NCBI GenBank assembly: GCA_903928895.1 | Contig: CAIYSR010000086.1 | Coordinates: forward strand, 1 to 48,109 | From: an uncultured Rhodospirillales bacterium | Lineage (GTDB): Bacteria > Pseudomonadota > Alphaproteobacteria > Acetobacterales > Acetobacteraceae | Direction: 5' to 3' | DNA length: 48,109 nucleotides | Notes under the pieces: generated by a model | What the model saw: the letters and a program-made list of their open reading frames with translations, nothing else | Told to the model about the DNA's origin: nothing | Database searches by the model: none | In this document: positions 26,755-32,843 of the stretch, one piece after another | Layout of the letters: each line of letters starts with the position of its first letter | How positions within the stretch are numbered: the stretch's first letter is position 1 | Position numbers and translations under genes: made by a program

Positions 26755-27408
26755 TCACGCCTGTGACGTTTTCCGGCACAGGATATTCCCGAGTTTTTTC
26801 TCGGCCGCCGCGCGCCATTTGCCGATGCGCCCGACATCGCCAAGCCGACGGTCGAGGAAGGCCAGCGTGACTGTGTCGTCGGGCGTGGTGTCGCGCAGCC
26901 AGACCAGCAGCGTGCTGGCATACACCATCGCCAGGATGGGCCGCTTGGTGAGGCGGCTGCCATCCTCGAGCGCCTCGCCGGCGGCGTGCCAGATGGTATC
27001 CACCGTGCGCCCTGTGATCCGCAGCGCACGGCGGGATTGTGCCGGCAGGGCCAGGAACCCAGCCGCGAGGCGCACCGCCTCGCGATGCGGCCGCAGCCGC
27101 GCGAGTCGTAGCGCGATCACGGCGCGCACCCGGCCGGGCGTGCGCAGGCCGGTCATGTCGAAGGCTGCGGCGTCGGCGGCCATCCAGCGGTCGGCGCAGG
27201 TGATGAACGCCTCCACCACCTCGCCGGCGCCGTCCGGGAACAGCATCGCGGCATCCTCCGCCATACCGCCCGACCCGACCAGGCCCGCCCGAACCGCTTC
27301 GATTGTCCAGCCGAGCCGCGGCACATGGGGGAGGGCAGCAAGAAGTGCTGCATCGCGCTCGGCGTCGTCCGGGCCGATGTCGGCGGCCATCCCGGGTTGC
27401 CCGCTCAT
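26755..27408 (-). CDS. COQ9-family protein (ubiquinone biosynthesis)
   Basis: A 217-residue cytoplasmic protein. PHVPRLGWTIEAVRAG near the N-terminus, RVRAVIALRLARLRPHREAVRLAAGFLALP in the middle and DTIWHAAGEALEDGSRLTKRPILAMVYASTLLVWL towards the end are the recognised COQ9 pattern. Alphaproteobacterial COQ9 binds lipids and assists CoQ ring modification. The start overlaps the deformylase stop by four bases (TCATGA region 27405-27408), consistent with one transcript. Confidence 0.9.
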   Translation of the reverse strand: MSGQPGMAADIGPDDAERDAALLAALPHVPRLGWTIEAVRAGLVGSGGMAEDAAMLFPDGAGEVVEAFITCADRWMAADAAAFDMTGLRTPGRVRAVIALRLARLRPHREAVRLAAGFLALPAQSRRALRITGRTVDTIWHAAGEALEDGSRLTKRPILAMVYASTLLVWLRDTTPDDTVTLAFLDRRLGDVGRIGKWRAAAEKKLGNILCRKTSQA

Positions 27409-27962
27409 GACAGCGGCCGCGCGCGCGAAAGCTCCGGCGCTCCCGCCTTGGCGAGGTCTTCGATGAAGCCGAACAGCGAGAAATCCTTCATCCGCATCGG
27501 ATAGAGGATGCCGTCGAGATGGTCATATTCATGCTGCACGATGGCCGAATGCGCGCCGGTCACCTCGCCCACCACCGGCCGGTTGTCGGTGTCGACCCCC
27601 TCGTAGCGAATGCGCCAGGCCCGCGGCACGCCGGCGCGAATGCCTGGGATCGACAGGCAGCCCTCCCAGCCGATCTGGGTCTGCGCACCGATGACGGTGA
27701 GCTTGGGGTTGATCACCACGGTATTGCCGACCGGCCGGTCATCCGCATCGCCGGCCGCGCGGGTCGGCAGGACGCGAAAAATAAACAGCCGCAGCGGCAC
27801 ATGCACCTGCGGGGCGGCGAGCCCGGCGCCCTGGATATCGTCCAGCGTCTCGAACATGTCGGCCACCAGGCGCTTGATTTCTGGCGCCGTGGGGTCGGTC
27901 ACCGGGGAGGCGGTTTGCAGCAGGACAGGGTGGCCCATACGGGCGATCTTCAGGATGGCCAT
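27405..27962 (-). CDS. def: Peptide deformylase
   Basis: A 185-residue enzyme that removes formyl groups from nascent N-terminal methionine. The three family motifs are present: GAGLAAPQV, EGCLS and HEYDH (the metal-binding QHEYDHLDG). Def is a cytoplasmic ribosome-associated metalloenzyme. The Met at 27962 gives the normal MAILKI start. The gene overlaps COQ9 by four bases and diverges from rpsU, with about 170 bases between them. A second def copy elsewhere in the genome is possible and cannot be checked here. Confidence 0.93.
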   Translation of the reverse strand: MAILKIARMGHPVLLQTASPVTDPTAPEIKRLVADMFETLDDIQGAGLAAPQVHVPLRLFIFRVLPTRAAGDADDRPVGNTVVINPKLTVIGAQTQIGWEGCLSIPGIRAGVPRAWRIRYEGVDTDNRPVVGEVTGAHSAIVQHEYDHLDGILYPMRMKDFSLFGFIEDLAKAGAPELSRARPLS

Positions 27963-27996
27963 GGCAGCTCCGATCGTTGGGCGCGAATAGAGGGTT

Positions 27997-28023
27997 TTGC
28001 ACGCGCGCTGACCATGATATAGC
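27997..28023 (+). promoter_or_regulatory. Candidate promoter of rpsU
   Basis: TTGCAC at 27997-28002 and TATAGC at 28018-28023 are separated by 15 bases, slightly short of the usual 17. The 110-base leader to the rpsU start contains a CCGTCC/GGACGG hairpin near 28067-28082 and a TTTTT run just before it. These may act in attenuation. The assignment is tentative. Confidence 0.35.
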
Positions 28024-28131
28024 GCACGCCTTCCGGGACGGGCAGACCGTTCGGGAACCCTTTTTGCCGTCCATCCGGACGGTTCACAACGCCCCGAGGG
28101 GCACGGCTATGGCAGAGGAGTAGGCGGCCAA

Positions 28132-28335
28132 GTGCAGGTTCTCGTTCGTGACAACAATGTCGACCAGGCGCTCAAGGCGCTCAAGAAGAAGATGCAGCGC
28201 GAAGGAATTTTTCGCGAAATGAAGCTGCGCCGCCATTTCGAGAAGCCCTCCGAGCGCCGCGCCCGCGAAGCCGCGGAAGCCGTGCGCCGGGCCCGCAAAA
28301 TGGAGCGCAAGCGGCTGGAGCGCGAGGGGTTCTAA
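28132..28335 (+). CDS. rpsU: 30S ribosomal protein S21
   Basis: A 67-residue basic protein starting at GTG ([20 protein letters not shown]). The alphaproteobacterial S21 pattern is clear: [21 protein letters not shown] and a basic [14 protein letters not shown] tail. It binds the 30S platform near the 3' end of 16S rRNA. The GTG lies about 12 bases after GAGGAG, a rather long spacing. The gene diverges from def/COQ9. Confidence 0.95.
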   Translation: MQVLVRDNNVDQALKALKKKMQREGIFREMKLRRHFEKPSERRAREAAEAVRRARKMERKRLEREGF

Positions 28336-28372
28336 CTCCAGCCTACGGTTTGACCTGCCAGAAATAGCGTGA

Positions 28373-28402
28373 TGGCGGCACCGGGGTATCCTGGCGCCGC
28401 CA
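28373..28402 (+). terminator. Terminator-like hairpins downstream of rpsU
   Basis: TGGCGGC at 28373-28379 pairs with GCCGCCA at 28396-28402, followed by TTGTCGTT. A second small hairpin, GCTTTT/AAAAGC at 28426-28441, lies close to the PaiB stop. Together they probably separate rpsU from the convergent PaiB gene. Confidence 0.5.
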
Positions 28403-28475
28403 TTGTCGTTGCCAAGCGGAGCGGTGCTTTTATCAAAAAGCAGAGCTTGCTTCCCGCGCGGGCCGTTCCCCGATA

Positions 28476-29069
28476 TCACAAGGTCTCCGCAATCAGGTCG
28501 GCGCAGGCATCGTTGCCCTGCCCCCGCAGCGCCGCGATGACCGACCTGCGATCCTCCGCGCTGCGGTTCTGGCTCATTTTCCATTGCGCCTCGATCCGCG
28601 CCGCCTTCAGGCGGAACGCCTTGATCCCCTTGAACATCTGCGCCCGGTATTTCCGCTCCAGCGCGTCGAGGTCGAACCGCATCGGATCATCCTTGGCCAG
28701 CGCCCGCAGGATCGTGGCGGTACCTTCGTCGTCCGCCACCAGCTCCAGCGTGCCGTGGATGTGCACCGCCGCATAATCCCAAGTCGGCACCGCCGGCTGG
28801 GTGTGGTACCAGCCGGGCGCGATATAGGCGTGCGGCCCGCTGAAGATCGCCAGCGCCGCGCCACCGTCGAGCGCCGCGCATTGCGGGTTGGCGGCGCCAA
28901 GATGGGCGGTCAGCACAATCGTGCCATCCTCGACCGCGACGATGAACGGCACGTGCGAGGCCTCCATCCCGTTGGCGCCGGTGGTCACCAGCAGGCCAAA
29001 CGAATGGGCGGCGATCAGCCCGACGATGCGGTCCTGGTTGTGCTCGGTGAAGACGGGACGAGGGTACAT
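28476..29069 (-). CDS. PaiB-type FMN-binding regulator/flavoprotein
   Basis: A 197-residue protein of the PAI2/PaiB family. It opens MYPRPVFTEHNQDRIVGLIAAHSFGLLVT and has SHVPFIV, SGPHAYIAPGWY and VPTWDYAAVHIHG, all typical of this split-barrel flavin-binding fold. Family members are annotated as negative regulators of sporulation and protease synthesis in Bacillus, but in proteobacteria they may be FMN-dependent enzymes. It is transcribed divergently from a MocR-type regulator 51 bases away, which probably controls it. Confidence 0.9.
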   Translation of the reverse strand: MYPRPVFTEHNQDRIVGLIAAHSFGLLVTTGANGMEASHVPFIVAVEDGTIVLTAHLGAANPQCAALDGGAALAIFSGPHAYIAPGWYHTQPAVPTWDYAAVHIHGTLELVADDEGTATILRALAKDDPMRFDLDALERKYRAQMFKGIKAFRLKAARIEAQWKMSQNRSAEDRRSVIAALRGQGNDACADLIAETL

Positions 29070-29082
29070 GGCGGTCTCCGGG

Positions 29083-29111
29083 ATTGTATCGGGCGGATGA
29101 TATTGTATCAT
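29083..29111. promoter_or_regulatory. Operator between paiB-like and MocR-type genes
   Basis: A perfect palindrome, ATGATA-TTG-TATCAT, occupies 29097-29111. ATTGTATC occurs twice as a direct repeat at 29083-29090 and 29102-29109, 19 bases apart. Direct repeats of about two helical turns combined with a palindrome are the kind of site bound by MocR/GabR/PdxR dimers. The palindrome ends nine bases before the regulator ATG and 28 bases from the PaiB start, so one protein could block both promoters. Confidence 0.65.
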
Positions 29112-29120
29112 TGGACTGCC

Positions 29121-30575
29121 ATGGATACCCAATTCATCAAGGGCGTTGCGGACCAATCCCGCCAGCACGTCGTCTTCGAGCGGCTGCGAACCGGTATCCT
29201 CTCGGGCGCCCTGCCCGGCGGCGCCCGGTTGCCGCCAAGCCGCCATCTGGCCGAAGAGCTTGGCGTCGCCCGCCAGACGGTCGTCCTGGCCTATGAGCGC
29301 CTGGCCGCTGAAGGGTACGTCCGCGCCCGCATCGGCAGCGGCACCTTCGTCGCCACCGACCTGCCCGACGCCGCCCCCGAGCCCCGCCCCGCGGCCCAGA
29401 TCAGCGGCGCCGAACTCTCCCGCCGCGGCAGCATGATCGCCGCCGTGCCGGTCTCGTCGGCCGGCCCGGTCGAGGGCGCCTCGATGCTGCTCGCACCGGG
29501 CGTCCCCTCGGTCGAGTCGTTCCCCGCCGCCGCCTGGGCGCGCTGCACGGCGCGCGTCCTCAGGTCGTTCGACGGCGCCGCCTACCCTGACATGCAGGGC
29601 CTCGCGGCCCTGCGCCAGGCCGTCGCCGGCCACCTCGCCGCCACTCGCGGCCTGATCGCCGACCCCGCGCAAATCGTCATCACCGCCGGCACCCAGCAGG
29701 CGCTGCGCGTCGCCGCCGAACTGCTGCTCGACCCCGGGGATCCCGCCTGGGTCGAGGATCCCGGCTACATCGCCGGCCGCGGCGCCCTGTCCGCCGCCGG
29801 CGCCCGCCTGGTTCCGGTCCCGTCCGATGCCGAGGGCCTCGATGTCGCCGAAGGCATCCGCCGCGCCCCCGAGGCCCGCCTGGTCCTTGTCTCCCCCTCC
29901 CACGCCACCCCCATCGGCGGCGCCCTGCCCATCGGCCGCCGCCTGGCCCTGCTCGACTGGGCCGCCCGCGCCGGCACCTGGGTCCTGGAGGATGACTGCG
30001 ACTCCGAATTCCGCTGGGAAGGCAAGCCCTTGCCCCCGTTGGCCTCGCTCGATCGCGGTGGCCGCGTCATCTACTGCGGCACCTTCAGCAAAACCCTCGC
30101 CCCCGGCCTGCGCCTCGGTTTCGCGGTCCTGCCGCAACCGCTGACCGCCGCCTTCGTCCGCGCCCGTGGCCTCGGCGATCGTGGCCCCGGCTCGCTCCAG
30201 CAGTCCGTTCTCGCCACCTTCATCAACGAAGGCCTCCTCGGCCCCCACATCCGCCGCGTCCGCACCGAATACGCCCGCCGCCGCGTGGCCCTGCTCGACG
30301 CCCTGCACAAGCACTGCCCCGCCATCATCCCCCAGGCAGCCCCCGGCGGCCTTCATCTGGTGATCCGCCTGGACGACCACGCCAACGAAGCCGCCATCGT
30401 AACCGCCGCCCGCGCCCGTGGCCTCGCCGTGTCCCCGTTCGCCGCCTATTTCAACGGCCCCGCCTGCTTCCCTGGCCTTGTCATCGGCTTCGCCACCACC
30501 CCGGTCGCCATGGCCGGTGAGGTGGCCCGCCGCCTCGCCAGCGCCATCCGGGCGACGGAAGACACGCCCCGCTAG
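29121..30575 (+). CDS. MocR/PdxR-type GntR regulator with aminotransferase domain
   Basis: A 484-residue fusion. Residues about 10-80 are a GntR winged helix (RLRTGILSGALPGGARLPPS, LGVARQTVVLAYERLAAEGY, RIGSGTFVA). The rest is a fold-type I aminotransferase-like domain with AGTQQALRVAAELLLDPGD, WVLEDDCDSEFRW and the PLP-lysine segment CGTFSKTLAPGLRLGF. Such regulators sense PLP or amino compounds. No ribosome-binding site is present (TTGGACTGCC before ATG) and the operator palindrome ends at 29111, so the transcript may be leaderless. It is divergent from the PaiB gene, which is its likely target. Confidence 0.9.
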   Translation: MDTQFIKGVADQSRQHVVFERLRTGILSGALPGGARLPPSRHLAEELGVARQTVVLAYERLAAEGYVRARIGSGTFVATDLPDAAPEPRPAAQISGAELSRRGSMIAAVPVSSAGPVEGASMLLAPGVPSVESFPAAAWARCTARVLRSFDGAAYPDMQGLAALRQAVAGHLAATRGLIADPAQIVITAGTQQALRVAAELLLDPGDPAWVEDPGYIAGRGALSAAGARLVPVPSDAEGLDVAEGIRRAPEARLVLVSPSHATPIGGALPIGRRLALLDWAARAGTWVLEDDCDSEFRWEGKPLPPLASLDRGGRVIYCGTFSKTLAPGLRLGFAVLPQPLTAAFVRARGLGDRGPGSLQQSVLATFINEGLLGPHIRRVRTEYARRRVALLDALHKHCPAIIPQAAPGGLHLVIRLDDHANEAAIVTAARARGLAVSPFAAYFNGPACFPGLVIGFATTPVAMAGEVARRLASAIRATEDTPR

Positions 30576-30613
30576 GGACTTGTGCGAATCCCGACACCCG
30601 TCATGACTGCGCC

Positions 30614-31492
30614 ATGCCCCCCGCCCCCTCCGGCCTGAGCCGCACCCATCTCGGCGCCATCCTCACCATGCTCGCCATGTTCGGCTTCGCGAGCCTGGAC
30701 AGCATGAGCAAGCTCCTCGTGGTGGACTACCCGATCACCCAGACCCTCTGGGTCCGCTACAGCATCTTCACCGTCTTCGCCCTGCTGATCGCCCGCCGCA
30801 CTGGCCTCAAGCGCGCGATCCGCAGCACCCGTCCCCTCCTCCAGACCGGCCGATCCCTGCTCGGCCTGGTCGAAAGCGGCGTCTTCGTCCTCGCCTTCTA
30901 CTTCCTCCCGCTCGCCGACACCCACGCGCTCGCCGCCACCTCCCCGCTCCTGGTGATCGCGATCTCGCAGATCTTCCTCGGCGAACGCGCCGGAATCCGC
31001 CGCTGGTTCGCCGTCGCCGCCGGGTTCGCCGGCGTGCTCCTCATCATCCGGCCGGGCTTCCAGGCCCTGAGCTGGCCCCTCCTGCTCCCCCTCGGCGGCG
31101 CGCTGATGTGGGCGATCTACCAGGTGCTGACCCGCCTCTGCGCCGCCACCGACCCGCCGGAAACCACCCTGCTCTGGACCGCCGGCGTCGGCCTCGCCGC
31201 CACCTCCCTCGTCGGACCCTGGCAATGGCACACCCCCGACGCCACCGCGTGGCTGCTCCTCTTCGGCATCGCCATCACCGGCAGCGCCGCCCATTACGCC
31301 CTGGTCCGCGCGCTCGACTACACCCCCGCCGGCGCGGTCCAACCCTACAGCTACACCCTGCTGGTCTGGACCGCCCTTCTCGGCGCCCTGGTCTTCGGCC
31401 AGATCCCGGACGGCTGGACCATCGCCGGCGGCGCCATCGTCGTCCTCTCCGGCCTCTACACCTGGAACCTGGACCGCCGCGACGCCGCCTGA
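30614..31492 (+). CDS. DMT-superfamily (EamA) transporter
   Basis: A 292-residue protein with ten predicted membrane segments in two EamA repeats. The first repeat begins LGAILTMLAMFGFASLDSMSKLL and the second LPLGGALMWAIYQVLTRL. FLPLADTHALAATSPLLVIAISQIFLGER and the closing TIAGGAIVVLSGLYTW are typical. Substrates in this family are amino acids or small metabolites and usually exported; none can be named. It starts 38 bases after the MocR gene, so may be its regulon member, and its stop is four bases from the convergent aminotransferase stop. Confidence 0.9.
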   Translation: MPPAPSGLSRTHLGAILTMLAMFGFASLDSMSKLLVVDYPITQTLWVRYSIFTVFALLIARRTGLKRAIRSTRPLLQTGRSLLGLVESGVFVLAFYFLPLADTHALAATSPLLVIAISQIFLGERAGIRRWFAVAAGFAGVLLIIRPGFQALSWPLLLPLGGALMWAIYQVLTRLCAATDPPETTLLWTAGVGLAATSLVGPWQWHTPDATAWLLLFGIAITGSAAHYALVRALDYTPAGAVQPYSYTLLVWTALLGALVFGQIPDGWTIAGGAIVVLSGLYTWNLDRRDAA

Positions 31493-31496
31493 ACGA

Positions 31497-32684
31497 TTAC
31501 CCCGCGTTGCCCGCGAGGAAATCGAGCGCCGCCTGCACGCCCCCCTTCTTGTGCGGAACCCCGGCATTGCCGAGCCCCATCTCGATCCCGCCGAGCGTCC
31601 CCACCAGCTGCAAGTCGTTGAAATCGCCAAGATGCCCGATCCGGAACACCCGGTCCTTCAACACCCCGAGCCCATTGCCCAACGACATATTGTATTTCGC
31701 CAGGATCACCGCCCGCAGCCCATCCGCGCTGTGCCCGTCGGGCAGCCGCACCGCGGTCAACGCCGAGGAATAGTGCCGCGGGTCCGCGCACTGCACCTCG
31801 AGCCCCCAGGCCCGCACCGCGCGGCGCGTCGCCTCCGCGTGCCGGTCATGCCGCGCGAACACATTGGCCAGCCCCTCCTCCAGCAACATCGTAATCGCGG
31901 CATCGAGCCCGTAGAGTAGGTTGGTCCCCGGCGTGTAGGGAAAATACCCGGTCGCATTCGCCGCCAGCATCGGCCGCCAATCCCAGTACGAGCGCGGCAA
32001 CTTCGCCGTCTCCGCCGCCGCCAGCGCCTTGGCACTCACCGCGTTGAACGACAGCCCCGGCGGCAACATCAGCCCCTTCTGCGACCCCGCGATCGTCACA
32101 TCCACGCCCCACGCGTCATGCCGGTAATCGATGCTGGCGAGCGAGGAAATCGTATCCACCAGCAGCAGCGCCGGATGCTTCGCCGCATCCATCGCCGCGC
32201 GCACCTCGTCGATCCGGCTGGTGCACCCGGTCGAGGTCTCGTTGTGCACCACGCAAACCGAGCGGATCGCATGCCCGGTATCCTTGGCCAGCGCCTCGGC
32301 AATCGCTGCCACATCCGCGCCCCGGCGCCAATCGGTCTCGATGAACACCGGCTTGAGCTGCAACCGCTCCGCCATCTCCTGCCACAGCGTCGCGAACCAC
32401 CCGGTCCGGCACATCAGCACCGTGTCGCCCGGCGAATGCGTGTTCGCCAGCGCCGCCTCCCATGCCCCGGTGCCCGACGCCGGATAAATGATCACGTGGC
32501 CTTCAGTCCCGAACACCTGGCCGAGCTTGCCCAGGATCTGCGCCCCCAGCCGCCCGAAATCCGGCCCGCGGTGATCCATCGTCGGATTGTCCATCGCCCG
32601 CAGCACCCGATCCGGCACATTGGTCGGCCCCGGGATCTGCAAGAAGTGGCGGCCCGGCGCGCGGGTGGTTTCGTAGTAGGCCAT
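31497..32684 (-). CDS. Serine-glyoxylate-type class V aminotransferase
   Basis: A 395-residue PLP enzyme. It opens HFLQIPGPTNVPDRVLRAM, a hallmark of the serine-glyoxylate/alanine-glyoxylate group. YPASGTGAWEAALANT gives the phosphate-binding region and VTIAGSQKGLMLPPGLSF the PLP-lysine in SQKG. An AGGAGA site precedes the ATG. Serine-glyoxylate aminotransferase converts glyoxylate and serine to glycine and hydroxypyruvate. The divergent FAD/Fe-S dehydrogenase could supply glyoxylate, so the pair may work in two-carbon metabolism. Longer readings in this frame run antisense through that neighbour and are spurious. Confidence 0.9.
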   Translation of the reverse strand: MAYYETTRAPGRHFLQIPGPTNVPDRVLRAMDNPTMDHRGPDFGRLGAQILGKLGQVFGTEGHVIIYPASGTGAWEAALANTHSPGDTVLMCRTGWFATLWQEMAERLQLKPVFIETDWRRGADVAAIAEALAKDTGHAIRSVCVVHNETSTGCTSRIDEVRAAMDAAKHPALLLVDTISSLASIDYRHDAWGVDVTIAGSQKGLMLPPGLSFNAVSAKALAAAETAKLPRSYWDWRPMLAANATGYFPYTPGTNLLYGLDAAITMLLEEGLANVFARHDRHAEATRRAVRAWGLEVQCADPRHYSSALTAVRLPDGHSADGLRAVILAKYNMSLGNGLGVLKDRVFRIGHLGDFNDLQLVGTLGGIEMGLGNAGVPHKKGGVQAALDFLAGNAG

Positions 32685-32736
32685 GTAACTCTCCTGCTGA
32701 GCCGCCGCCGTCGCCACCCGAAGGCGACCAATGGAT

Positions 32737-32806
32737 GAAGTTTTTTGGTTCTTTTTTTCAAAAAAGAACAGGCCTTCTTTTTTGAAAAAAAGAAGCAAAA
32801 AACTTC
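32737..32806. repeat. Two inverted copies of a T-rich palindromic repeat
   Basis: Two 33-base units (32737-32769 and 32774-32806) lie head to head around AGGC and are near-perfect reverse complements, making a 70-base palindrome. Each unit contains its own hairpin: GTTCTTTTTT/AAAAAAGAAC at 32748-32769 and CTTCTTTTTT/AAAAAAGAAG at 32774-32795. The right unit is identical to 47941-47973 behind carD. Elsewhere such units look like terminators, yet this pair lies between two divergent starts. It also creates false peptides rich in F and K. Confidence 0.85.
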
Positions 32807-32843
32807 CACCCGTTTTAGAGGAGACCCTCACGGAGGACACCGC

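Noticed and set aside
28584-29120. Upstream extension of the MocR-type regulator
   Set aside because: The frame is open only because it runs antisense to the PaiB gene; the GntR domain starts normally from 29121.
32745-32843. Longer start for the FAD oxidase beginning with MVLFFKKEQAFFFEKKK
   Set aside because: These residues are the translation of the palindromic repeat. The ATG at 32844 has a GGAGG site.
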